Assembly (NCBI RefSeq): GCF_028288225.1
Contig: NZ_JAQBOC010000051.1
Coordinates: 39,038 to 103,037, forward strand
From: Mucilaginibacter sp.
GTDB lineage: Bacteria; Bacteroidota; Bacteroidia; Sphingobacteriales; Sphingobacteriaceae
Direction: 5' to 3'
DNA: 64,000 nucleotides
Part shown: piece after piece, positions 22,850-30,870 of the stretch
Layout of the letters: every line of letters begins with the position of its first letter
Position numbering within the stretch: position 1 is the first letter of the stretch
The notes under the pieces: model-generated
Database searches by the model: none
What the model was told of the DNA's origin: nothing
Seen by the model: the letters and a program-made list of their open reading frames with translations, nothing else
Program-made: the position numbers and the translations under genes

Positions 22850-23837
22850 CACCCGGCTTCAAAGCACCCTTAAGCGCGGGGTTTTGGGCAGGCAACACGG
22901 ATACATCTTTTAATACCTCCGTTTGCTGAACGCTTACTGCATAATCTGCAGGTTCAATACGGCAGCCAGTGGCTTCGGCATATACCTGTGTAAACTCGGC
23001 GCCTATATATAAAATTGCAGCTGTGTAATAAATCCAGACTAAAATAACAATAATTGAACCCGCCGCGCCATAAGCAGAGCCTTGTGCTGTATATTGAATA
23101 TATAAACTTATACCATACTGACCCAGCATAAAAAGCAATGCCGTAAAAATTGCCCCCGACCGCACATCTTTCCACCGAATTTTAACATCAGGCAAAAACT
23201 TAAATATTATCCCAAATAATGTTGTAATTACAATAAGGGTAATACCCAGGTTTACCCCCTTTAATATTGGGCCTGTTATTGCCGGTAAAAAATGTTCTAT
23301 TCTTTTACCCAATGCATCTATAATAAAATTTACCAATAAAGATGCTAATAATAAAAAACCTAAACTTATAATTAATGAAAATGAAAGAAACCTGTTTTCG
23401 ATCAATTTTAGCCAGCCTTTTTGGGGTTTAGACTTTACCCTCCATATAATGTTTAACGAATCCTGGATCTCTATAAAAATGCTGCTTGCACCTATTAATA
23501 AAATGACAACTCCAATAATAACTGCCGTGCCTGATTTACCTGATAACTCAAGATGTTTTAATATATCCTGCACCTGGAGGGCGGCCTGTGCACCTATATA
23601 GTGAGTAATTTGCGGGTATAAAGCGTTTGTAGCGGCATCATGCCCCCAAACCAGGCCCGCTATAGAGATGATAAGGATAAGTAAAGGTGCTATTGAAAAA
23701 ATGGTGTAGTAGGCCAGCGAAGCGCTTAATTTTAAGCCATTATCATTAATAAAACCCAAAAACGTTGCTACCAGTACTTTCCAGAATTCTTTAAGATATG
23801 CTGCGCTGAAAACTTTCATGCCGGTTTTAAATGCCAT
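22839..23837 (-). CDS. YihY/BrkB-family inner-membrane protein
   Basis: This 332-residue polytopic membrane protein opens with the YihY hallmark LSASLAYYTIFSIAPLLILI (about 34-53). Five further hydrophobic segments follow, including TAVIIGVVILLIGASSIFIE and IIVILVWIYYTAAILYIGAEFTQVYAE. The family was once annotated as ribonuclease BN, which is wrong; its members are membrane proteins of unclear transport role. It converges on dacB with no room between them except the shared palindrome. No operon partner is seen upstream. Confidence 0.88.
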   Translation of the reverse strand: MAFKTGMKVFSAAYLKEFWKVLVATFLGFINDNGLKLSASLAYYTIFSIAPLLILIISIAGLVWGHDAATNALYPQITHYIGAQAALQVQDILKHLELSGKSGTAVIIGVVILLIGASSIFIEIQDSLNIIWRVKSKPQKGWLKLIENRFLSFSLIISLGFLLLASLLVNFIIDALGKRIEHFLPAITGPILKGVNLGITLIVITTLFGIIFKFLPDVKIRWKDVRSGAIFTALLFMLGQYGISLYIQYTAQGSAYGAAGSIIVILVWIYYTAAILYIGAEFTQVYAEATGCRIEPADYAVSVQQTEVLKDVSVLPAQNPALKGALKPGEKS

Positions 23838-23931
23838 TGTAAACTAAAATATTGTTTCACATGTTCAACTATTATCTATAATAATATTTAATAGCTAAAA
23901 ATGTTTGCAGGCAATTTTTAAATCAACGTTA

Positions 23932-24612
23932 TTAAATTGCAGCGAAAGGAATATCAAGCAGGGGATAGTTTGCCCAACCATTAAAATCATAATGCCACCA
24001 TTCTGTTGCTATAACCTTAAATCCATGCGCCTGCATCACGCTTTTCAGCAGCTCACGGTTTGCGATCTGCTGTTTGGGCAAATCAGGGTAGTCTGCAGCG
24101 GCTTTCCGGCTAAAGCTATCAAAAGCTGTAGGCATATCAAGCTCTTTGCCGGTTTTTAAATCAATAAGGCTAAGGTCAATGGCGCAGCCACGATTGTGCT
24201 TGGAGCCCTTACGCGGATCGGCAACAAAATTGGTATCAGGTGTTATCTCGTAAAATTTTGCGGTGATAGTATAGGGGCGATAAGCATCATATATTTTTAA
24301 ACCAAGACCCTGGGCTTTTAAATCGGTTTCCACATCTTTTAAAGCCATTACAACCGGCAGCCTGGCAAACGCCCTGGCCTGTGGATACATGCGATGATGT
24401 GTAAAATTATTAGTGGTGGCATACCTTATGTCCAATACAATTTCAGGGATATATTTTTTAATTTCTACCAGGCGCGAATCGGGGTGCTGCTTAATTTCAC
24501 TGACATAGCTTTTTAGACCCATAACTTTTGAGCTATCAATATATTTATAATGCTGCCCGAAAACCATATTAATTATCAGCACAAAAGGATTGAGCAGGAT
24601 GAAGCGCTTCAT
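23932..24612 (-). CDS. D-Ala-D-Ala dipeptidase, VanX/DdpX family (M15D)
   Basis: This protein hydrolyses the D-Ala-D-Ala dipeptide in the periplasm. It has 226 residues with an N-terminal hydrophobic signal (FILLNPFVLIINMVFG). VLDIRYATTNNFTHHRMY and IYDAYRPYTITAKFYE precede the zinc site. SKHNRGCAIDLSLID carries the His and Asp ligands (about 145-155), and EWWHYDF holds the catalytic Glu and the third His (about 205). It sits two bases upstream of the end of the alanine dehydrogenase gene on the same strand, so the two probably form an operon that recycles alanine from the wall. It does not by itself suggest vancomycin resistance, since vanH and vanA are absent. Confidence 0.88.
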   Translation of the reverse strand: MKRFILLNPFVLIINMVFGQHYKYIDSSKVMGLKSYVSEIKQHPDSRLVEIKKYIPEIVLDIRYATTNNFTHHRMYPQARAFARLPVVMALKDVETDLKAQGLGLKIYDAYRPYTITAKFYEITPDTNFVADPRKGSKHNRGCAIDLSLIDLKTGKELDMPTAFDSFSRKAAADYPDLPKQQIANRELLKSVMQAHGFKVIATEWWHYDFNGWANYPLLDIPFAAI

Positions 24613-24614
24613 AA

Positions 24615-25841
24615 TTAACGATGGGAAACTATAAGCAGGTCGAGGTCTTTACAAGGTATGGAAAATCGCTCGCCGATATATTTATTGGTAAGCTGCCCTT
24701 TATAAATATAAACAGAATCCCGCATGCCTGATTTTGCCCAGATCAGGTCCTTTAAACTGCCATGATCGCCTATATCCAGCAAAATGGGTGCAAAAATATT
24801 AGTAAGCGCATAGGTGGCCGTGCGTGCAACGCGCGATGCTATATTTGGCACGCAGTAATGGATAACATCGTATTTTCTGAAAGTGGGATGCGTGTGGTTA
24901 GTTATTTCTGACGTTTCAAAACATCCGCCCTGGTCAATACTTACGTCAATTATAACCGAATTGGGCTTCATGCGGCTAACCGTGGCTTCTGACACTATGC
25001 AGGGACTACGACCTGCTTCGGCGCGCATTGCGCCTATGGCAACATCGCAAGTGGTTATGGCTTTTTCTAAAACAATAGGCTGCACTACAGAGGTAAAAAC
25101 CCGGCTGCCTATATTATTTTGCAGCCTGCGCAATTTATAAATTGAAGGGTCAAAAACTTTTACTTCGGCTCCCAGTGATATAGCAGTACGGGCAGCATAT
25201 TCGCCCACGGTACCGGCCCCTAATATTACAATTTCGGTTGGCGGCACTCCGGTTATGCCTCCGAGCATTAAGCCTTTGCCATCAAATATATTACTCAGGT
25301 ACTCCGCAGCTATTAATATAGATGTAGCCCCAACAATTTCGCTCATGGCCCTTACCACGCTTAATGAATTGCCCTCGTCACGTAAATGCTCAAAACAAAG
25401 CGCGGTGATCTTTTTGTTGATCAAAGCATTAATGGTTTCAGATTTAAGGGTTGATAACTGCAGCGCCGAGATAAGCGTTTGACCTGGTTTCATCATCTCG
25501 ATTTCGCCCAACATTGGCGGAGCTATCTTTATGATGATATCAGCCTCATACACCTTTTTGGTGTCGTAAACAATTTGTGCACCTTGCTCGCTGTAATCTT
25601 TATCTGAAAAATTGGCGGCCTGTCCGGCATTGCTTTCCAGCATTACCTCGTGGCCGTTATTTATTAATAAAGCAACGGATAAAGGCGTTAAGGGGATCCT
25701 GTTCTCCTGGAAGGAGATCTCCTTTGGGATTCCGATATAAAGTTTATTTTTTTTATTCTTAACCTCCAGCATTGATTCCTGGGGTTGCATCAAAGCTTGC
25801 TTGGCAATGTCTGAAAACCCACTGTATTTCCCTGAACTCAT
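24615..25841 (-). CDS. ald: Alanine dehydrogenase/NAD(P) transhydrogenase-family dehydrogenase
   Basis: The enzyme oxidises L-alanine to pyruvate with NAD+. The start at MSSGKYSGF (25841) is preferred over 25874. About 45 residues precede the usual start LYIGIPKEISFQENRIPLTP. The conserved EHLRDEGNSLSVVRAMSEIV segment follows. The NAD-binding motif is VILGAGTVGEYAARTAISLG, and QGGCFETSE and YCVPNIASRVARTATYALTN are standard Ald blocks. Length is about 409 residues against about 370 for typical Ald, the excess being at the N-terminus. It lies between tsaE and the VanX-like gene on one strand. Confidence 0.85.
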   Translation of the reverse strand: MSSGKYSGFSDIAKQALMQPQESMLEVKNKKNKLYIGIPKEISFQENRIPLTPLSVALLINNGHEVMLESNAGQAANFSDKDYSEQGAQIVYDTKKVYEADIIIKIAPPMLGEIEMMKPGQTLISALQLSTLKSETINALINKKITALCFEHLRDEGNSLSVVRAMSEIVGATSILIAAEYLSNIFDGKGLMLGGITGVPPTEIVILGAGTVGEYAARTAISLGAEVKVFDPSIYKLRRLQNNIGSRVFTSVVQPIVLEKAITTCDVAIGAMRAEAGRSPCIVSEATVSRMKPNSVIIDVSIDQGGCFETSEITNHTHPTFRKYDVIHYCVPNIASRVARTATYALTNIFAPILLDIGDHGSLKDLIWAKSGMRDSVYIYKGQLTNKYIGERFSIPCKDLDLLIVSHR

Positions 25842-25891
25842 TATGTTTAATTTCTGGCTGATGAAGTTAAGCAAAAAACGTTTAAGTTAAA

Positions 25892-26323
25892 TTATATTTG
25901 CTTAATAATTATCTGCCGGGAATTATCATCAAGCACTTTAATGTTAATACTGATATAATTTGCAGGCAAAAGGTCGGGGATTTTTTCGGGCCATTCAATA
26001 AAACAGTAAGCATCTGAATAAAAATATTCTTCGTAGCCCATATCCAGTGCCTCGGTTTGGTTTTTAAGGCGATAAAAATCAAAATGGTAGATCCTGTTTT
26101 TTGTGCCGATGTACTCGTTTACTATTGAGAACGTAGGGCTTGTTACAGGCTCGGTTGTGCCCAGGCTTTCGCATAAGGCTTTGATGAGCGTGGTTTTGCC
26201 GGCCCCCATATCGCCATAAAAAAGAAAGATCCGTATGCCTCTTGCAAATGAAATTATTTCAGATGCGATGGAAGGAAGTTGGGTAGTGGAATTAGCGGTT
26301 AAAAGCATCGGTGTTAGTTCCAT
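25892..26323 (-). CDS. tsaE: tRNA threonylcarbamoyladenosine biosynthesis ATPase TsaE
   Basis: TsaE works with TsaB and TsaD to make t6A at position 37 of ANN-decoding tRNAs. The 143-residue protein contains the P-loop FYGDMGAGKTTLIKALCES (about 36-54), then PVTSPTFSIVNEY, HFDFYRLKNQTEALDMGYEE and CFIEWPEKIPDLLP, all diagnostic. The start is ATG 26323, or an inner Met 15 bases on. It lies 50 bases ahead of ald on the same strand. Its coding end and start are standard. Confidence 0.93.
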   Translation of the reverse strand: MELTPMLLTANSTTQLPSIASEIISFARGIRIFLFYGDMGAGKTTLIKALCESLGTTEPVTSPTFSIVNEYIGTKNRIYHFDFYRLKNQTEALDMGYEEYFYSDAYCFIEWPEKIPDLLPANYISINIKVLDDNSRQIIIKQI

Positions 26324-26476
26324 TCATCGCGCCATCTTCTTTGAAGAACTACAGCATCTTCTTTGAGTTTTATTGCACCGAAAAGTTTACTCAATCTTAC
26401 TTTTCTATCTGGCTGTTTACTCTTAGCTTTTTGCGTAATTTGTTTCATTGTAATCTGCTTAAAAATTACCCACTTT

Positions 26477-26560
26477 GTCATTGCGAGCGATAGCGTGGCA
26501 ATCTCATCGCAAGCATGTCGGATATGCAAGCTACGAGGTTGCTTCATTCCTCGCAATGAC
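26477..26560. repeat. MITE/REP-like element with 11-bp terminal inverted repeats
   Basis: GTCATTGCGAG (26477-26487) and CTCGCAATGAC (26550-26560) bound an 84-base non-coding unit between tsaE and porX. It contains further self-complementary words around GCAAGC. The layout resembles the short palindromic units dispersed in Sphingobacteriaceae genomes. Confidence 0.6.
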
Positions 26561-26594
26561 ATTAGGGATAACGATCAAAAATAAAAATAATATT

Positions 26595-28148
26595 TTATTT
26601 AGGCCCATAAACCGCAATCGGAATCAAAACTTCTTCTAACGAGATCCCGCCATGCTGGAAAGTTTCATTATAAAAGTTAACAAAATGATTGTAGTTGTTT
26701 GGATAAACAAAGTAGCTGTCTTCCTTGGCAAATACAAAGCTTGAGCTTACATGCAGCTTGGGCAGCATGGCATCGTGCGGATTACGAACATGAAATACTT
26801 CCTTCGGATTAAAATTCAGGTTTTTACCTTGTTTATACCGCAGGTTAGTATTGGTGTTCCTGTCGCCCACAATTTTACTCGGGTTCCTAACCCGGATAGT
26901 ACCATGATCTGTAGTGATAACAACTCTTACTTGTTTTTGAGCCAAAAATTTAAGCAGGTCAAATAATGGCGAATGTTCAAACCATGATAGCGTTAATGAA
27001 CGGTAGGCAGCATCATCGCTGGCCAGCTCACGGATCATCTGCATATCTGTACGTGCATGCGACAGCATATCAACAAAATTATAAACAACCACATTGAGCT
27101 CGTTTTGCATAAGGTTGTTTACCGATTCGTTTAAGGCACGGCCTTCATCAATATTTAAAATTTTATGATAAGAGTGTTTAACGTCCCTGCGCATTACACG
27201 CTTTAGCTGGTCGGTAATAAAATCTCCTTCATATAAATTTTTTCCACCTTCGTCTTCGTCATTCTGCCACATTTCGGGGTAGCGTTTTTCCATATCTAAT
27301 GGCATCAGTCCCGAGAATATAGAATTACGTGCATATTGTGTAGCTGTTGGTAAAATGCTGTAATAAGCGTCCTCATCCTCCAGTCTGAAATATTCCGTTA
27401 AAATAGGGTTGATGATCTTAAACTGGTCGTAACGTAAATTATCTATCAGTATAAAAAATACCGGTCCCTTTCCATCAAGGAGAGGGAACACCTTCTTTTT
27501 AAATAATTGCGATGAATTGATAGGTGCGTTTTCCGGTTCTTTTAGCCACCTTATATAATTACGTTCAATAAATTTGCAGAACTGCACGTTTGCTTCTGCT
27601 TTTTGCAGGGTCAGGATCTCGTGCATCCCGGCATCTTCTAACTGCTCCAGCTCCAGTTCCCAATAAATAAGTTTTTTGTATACGTCAACCCATTCCTGGT
27701 AGCTCAGGTTTTCATTAAGGGTCATGCCCAGGTTCCTGAAATCCTGCTGATAAGCCATGGTAGTTTTTTCAGTAACCAGCCGTTTATTTTCGGTAAGCTT
27801 TTTTATGGTGAGCTGAATCTGTTTTGGGTTTACCGGCTTTATCAGGTAGTCATCAATTTTTGATCCTATGGCATCCTCCATCAGGTATTCCTCTTCGTTT
27901 TTTGTGATCAAAACAATGGGAACATCGTTATTGATATTTTTTATCTGCGACAATGTTTCCAGCCCGGTTAAGCCCGGCATATTTTCATCTAAAAAAACAA
28001 GATCAAAATGGTTATTTTTGAACGCTTCAACTGCATCGTTGCCATTGGTTACGGTTGTAAGCTTGTAGCCTTTTTCTGTTAAAAAAAGTACGTGGGGCTT
28101 TAAAAGGTCAATTTCATCATCGGCCCATAATATAGTGGTATCCTGCAT
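26595..28148 (-). CDS. porX: PorX: response regulator with PglZ effector domain
   Basis: PorX controls the type IX secretion system together with PorY and an ECF sigma factor. The 517-residue protein has an N-terminal receiver domain with ILWADDEIDLLKPHV, LVFLDENMPGLTGLE (phospho-acceptor Asp about 54) and DDYLIKPVNPKQI. A helical linker follows, then a PglZ/alkaline-phosphatase-like domain (PVFFILIDNLRYDQ, YSILPTATQYARNSIFSGLM, VRVVITTDHGTIRVR). The length matches known PorX. The T9SS type B protein encoded at 35372 is a plausible downstream client. It is transcribed divergently from the HD gene, across a palindromic spacer. Confidence 0.93.
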   Translation of the reverse strand: MQDTTILWADDEIDLLKPHVLFLTEKGYKLTTVTNGNDAVEAFKNNHFDLVFLDENMPGLTGLETLSQIKNINNDVPIVLITKNEEEYLMEDAIGSKIDDYLIKPVNPKQIQLTIKKLTENKRLVTEKTTMAYQQDFRNLGMTLNENLSYQEWVDVYKKLIYWELELEQLEDAGMHEILTLQKAEANVQFCKFIERNYIRWLKEPENAPINSSQLFKKKVFPLLDGKGPVFFILIDNLRYDQFKIINPILTEYFRLEDEDAYYSILPTATQYARNSIFSGLMPLDMEKRYPEMWQNDEDEGGKNLYEGDFITDQLKRVMRRDVKHSYHKILNIDEGRALNESVNNLMQNELNVVVYNFVDMLSHARTDMQMIRELASDDAAYRSLTLSWFEHSPLFDLLKFLAQKQVRVVITTDHGTIRVRNPSKIVGDRNTNTNLRYKQGKNLNFNPKEVFHVRNPHDAMLPKLHVSSSFVFAKEDSYFVYPNNYNHFVNFYNETFQHGGISLEEVLIPIAVYGPK

Positions 28149-28178
28149 GGTATATATTTTAAGTAGTATGTATAATCA

Positions 28179-28285
28179 GAATCAGCGTTTTCGGAAATTG
28201 AAGATCAACAGAATTGAAGTTGTTGAAGATATGGATTTTAATTAGCCTCATCCGGCTAATTCTTAAATTCTGAAAACTCTGATTC
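28179..28285. repeat. Imperfect palindrome between porX and the HD-domain gene
   Basis: An arm at 28179-28199 (GAATCAGCGTTTTCGGAAATT less one base) matches the reverse complement of 28265-28285 with a few mismatches. Between them lies a hairpin TTAGCC/GGCTAA around TCATCC. The stem is long enough to be a folded RNA or cruciform. Confidence 0.55.
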
Positions 28286-28407
28286 AGACTTATTAAACCC
28301 CAAAGCACGGCTTTTGTTGTTACTTATTAAAGGGATTAACATAAATTAACAAATATAAGACACAGCTTTTACCTTTATTTAACATTTTTGCACAGTTTAT
28401 AACCACA

Positions 28408-29643
28408 TTGAATAAAAAGAAAATAATTAACGACCCTGTTTACGGGTTTATCAGCATCCCAACGGAGCTGATATTCGACCTGATTGAACACCCTTATTTT
28501 CAGCGGTTACGATATATAAAACAAGTGGGCATGACCCACCTGGTATATCCGGGTGCCCTGCACACCCGCTTTCACCATGCGCTTGGGGCAATGCACTTAA
28601 TGAGCATGGCCATTGAAACCCTGCGCAATAAGGAACACCAAATTAGTGAAGAAGAGGAAGAAGCTGTAACCATTGCCATATTACTGCATGATATTGGTCA
28701 TGGCCCGTTTTCACATGCTTTAGAAGAGAGTATAGTTGAAAACATCTCGCACGAGGATATTTCTACTATGATAATGCAAAGGCTTAACCTGCAATTTAAC
28801 GGAAAGCTTAGCATGGCTATAAATATTTTTGAAGGTAATTACCCGCGCCAGTTTTTGCACCAACTAGTATCCAGCCAGCTGGATATGGACAGGATGGATT
28901 ATTTGAACCGCGACAGTTTTTTTACAGGCGTTTCTGAAGGAGTGATCAGCTCAGACCGCATAATAAAAATGCTTAACGTAGTTGATGACCAGATAGTGGT
29001 TGAAGAGAAAGGCATCTATTCAATTGAAAAGTTTTTAATTGCCCGCAGACTGATGTACTGGCAGGTTTACCTGCATAAAACAGTAATAGCTGCCGAACAG
29101 CTGCTGGTAAAAATACTTAAGCGCAGCCGCGAGCTGGCTTTAAGGGGCGAAGAGGTCTTTACAACACCTGCCCTGAGCAAATTTCTGAAAAAACCCATCA
29201 GCCGTGATGCTTTTATGAATGAGGACCATTACCTGGAAACCTTTGCAAGCCTTGATGATACCGATATTATGGCAGCGGTAAAAGTATGGGCAATGCACCC
29301 TGATTTTGTACTGTCAAAACTATGCACCGACCTTGTTCAGCGTGACTTGTACAAAGTTGATATTTCCAACGAACCGCCCGATAAAGAATTTATTGCCAAA
29401 TTAACCAGGCATGCAATTGAAAAATATGGTATAAATGAGCACGATGCATCCTATTTTGTTTTTGAAGACACCATCCGCAACAAAGCCTATAAACCGGGCG
29501 ATGGCAATATCCGGATCCTGATGAAAAATGGATCGATAAAAGATATTACGGCAGCCAGCGACAACTCAAATTTGGAGGCATTAGCAAAAACCGTAAAAAA
29601 ATATATACTTTGTTATAAAAAGGAGTTGATTAGGTTGGATTGA
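28408..29643 (+). CDS. HD-domain phosphohydrolase (dGTPase-like)
   Basis: The first codon is TTG at 28408, giving MNKKKIINDPVYGFISIP, the standard opening for this family; no ATG fits better. The HD motif is in HTRFHHALGAMHLMSMAIE and LLHDIGHGPFSHALEE (about residues 53-107). QLDMDRMDYLNRDSFFTGVS and IEKFLIARRLMYWQVYLHKT follow. The 411-residue length matches the Bacteroidota HD proteins usually placed next to lpxD. The last codons (ELIRLD) are read from the left arm of a palindromic repeat. Confidence 0.85.
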   Translation: MNKKKIINDPVYGFISIPTELIFDLIEHPYFQRLRYIKQVGMTHLVYPGALHTRFHHALGAMHLMSMAIETLRNKEHQISEEEEEAVTIAILLHDIGHGPFSHALEESIVENISHEDISTMIMQRLNLQFNGKLSMAINIFEGNYPRQFLHQLVSSQLDMDRMDYLNRDSFFTGVSEGVISSDRIIKMLNVVDDQIVVEEKGIYSIEKFLIARRLMYWQVYLHKTVIAAEQLLVKILKRSRELALRGEEVFTTPALSKFLKKPISRDAFMNEDHYLETFASLDDTDIMAAVKVWAMHPDFVLSKLCTDLVQRDLYKVDISNEPPDKEFIAKLTRHAIEKYGINEHDASYFVFEDTIRNKAYKPGDGNIRILMKNGSIKDITAASDNSNLEALAKTVKKYILCYKKELIRLD

Positions 29644-29721
29644 GTTGGTTAGGTTGAGTAAGTTATCTATACATAGCTGAGTTCAACCTAATCAACCACT
29701 CACTTAATCAACCTAATCAAC
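29625..29721. repeat. Long palindromic TTGATTA-type repeat overlapping a stop codon
   Basis: GTTGATTAGGTTG (29625-29637) and CAACCTAATCAAC (29709-29721) pair perfectly over 13 bases, with partial pairing inside. The left arm supplies the final codons and stop of the HD gene; the right arm ends four bases before the -33 box of lpxD. Confidence 0.75.
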
Positions 29722-29725
29722 TAAT

Positions 29726-29756
29726 TTTGTTACTACACTATTAAAAATTAAATTTG
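29726..29756 (+). promoter_or_regulatory. Housekeeping promoter of the lpx operon
   Basis: TTTG (29726-29729), a 19-base gap and TAAATTTG (29749-29756) match the Bacteroidota consensus exactly. The ATG of lpxD begins only four bases after the -7 box, so the transcript would have no or almost no leader. Confidence 0.75.
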
Positions 29757-29760
29757 CCCG

Positions 29761-30801
29761 ATGCAATTTACCGCACAGCAATTAGCTTTAATGCTTAATG
29801 GAACAGTTGAAGGTAACCCCTTAGTGCCGGTAAATCAACTGGGTAAGATAGAGGAAGCCCGGTCCGGATCACTTTCATTTTTGGCCAACCCAAAATATGA
29901 ACAATACTTGTATACAACAGATGCGTCTGTTGTAATTGTAAATAACGACCAGGTGCTTTCTGCACCAGTTAAAGCCACGCTCATCCGCGTTGAAAATGCG
30001 TACAGTGCAATTTCCATTTTGCTTGAGAAGTACAACACCCTAAAATTAAACAAAAGCGGTATTGAGCAGCCCAGTTTTATCCACCCATCAGCAACCGTGG
30101 GCGAAAATGTATATATAGGTGCGTTTTCTTATATCGGTCCAAATGTTAAAATTGGCAATAACTGCAAAATTTACCCGCAAACTTATATTGCCGATGATGT
30201 TGAGCTTGCAGATAATGTAACCTTGTATGCAGGCGTAAAAATTTATTTTGACTGTAAAATTGGCAACAACGTAATTATTCACTCAGGTACTATAATTGGT
30301 GCCGATGGATTTGGTTTTGCCCCCGCAGGCGACGGTACTTATAGTAAAATAGCCCAAATAGGCAATGTAGTTATTGAGGATGATGTTGAAATAGGCTCAA
30401 ATACAACTATAGACAGGGCAACCATGGGATCAACTATAATCCGCAAAGGGGTTAAGCTTGATAACCTGATACAGGTGGCCCATAATGTTGAGATAATGGC
30501 AAATACGGTGGTTGCTGCACAAACGGGCATTTCTGGCAGCACAAAGATTGGCGAAAATTGCATCATCGGCGGACAGGTGGGCGTTGTGGGCCACATAACT
30601 ATCGCCAAAGGCACACAGATACAAGCACAATCAGGTATAAGCCGGTCTTTAACTGATGAAGGTAAGAAATGGATGGGCTCGCCGGCACAGCCTTATTCAA
30701 ATCATATGCGCTCGCAAATTGTTATAAACCGTCTGCCTGAATTAGAGAGAAAAATTAACGAACTTGAAAAAATAATTACGGAATTGAAGAAAGGTCATTA
30801 G
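29761..30801 (+). CDS. lpxD: UDP-3-O-acyl-glucosamine N-acyltransferase LpxD
   Basis: LpxD adds the second acyl chain in lipid A synthesis in the cytoplasm. The 346-residue protein has the N-terminal uridine-binding domain (QLALMLNGTVEGNP, SLSFLANPKYEQYLY) and a left-handed beta-helix of hexapeptide repeats. It includes GADGFGFAP and HNVEIMANTVVAAQTGISG with the catalytic His near residue 240. Its start follows a promoter by four bases. Its last codons (GGT CAT TAG) form the left arm of a palindrome that extends to the lpxC start. It is the first gene of the lpxD-lpxC/fabZ-lpxA operon. Confidence 0.95.
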   Translation: MQFTAQQLALMLNGTVEGNPLVPVNQLGKIEEARSGSLSFLANPKYEQYLYTTDASVVIVNNDQVLSAPVKATLIRVENAYSAISILLEKYNTLKLNKSGIEQPSFIHPSATVGENVYIGAFSYIGPNVKIGNNCKIYPQTYIADDVELADNVTLYAGVKIYFDCKIGNNVIIHSGTIIGADGFGFAPAGDGTYSKIAQIGNVVIEDDVEIGSNTTIDRATMGSTIIRKGVKLDNLIQVAHNVEIMANTVVAAQTGISGSTKIGENCIIGGQVGVVGHITIAKGTQIQAQSGISRSLTDEGKKWMGSPAQPYSNHMRSQIVINRLPELERKINELEKIITELKKGH

Positions 30802-30864
30802 TGCGGATTTTTCCGTGTGCTGAGACCAATGACTTAATGACTAATGACCAATGACCAATGACCA
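30793..30864. repeat. AATGACC repeat palindrome between lpxD and lpxC
   Basis: GGTCATTAG (30793-30801), which contains the lpxD stop, pairs with CTAATGACC (30841-30849). The right side continues as a tandem of AATGACC words up to six bases before the lpxC ATG. Confidence 0.65.
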
Positions 30865-30870
30865 TAAAAC

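Noticed and set aside
23932..24612. Vancomycin resistance locus based on the VanX-like gene
   Set aside because: No vanH/vanA genes are nearby, and the neighbour is alanine dehydrogenase, so peptidoglycan recycling is simpler.
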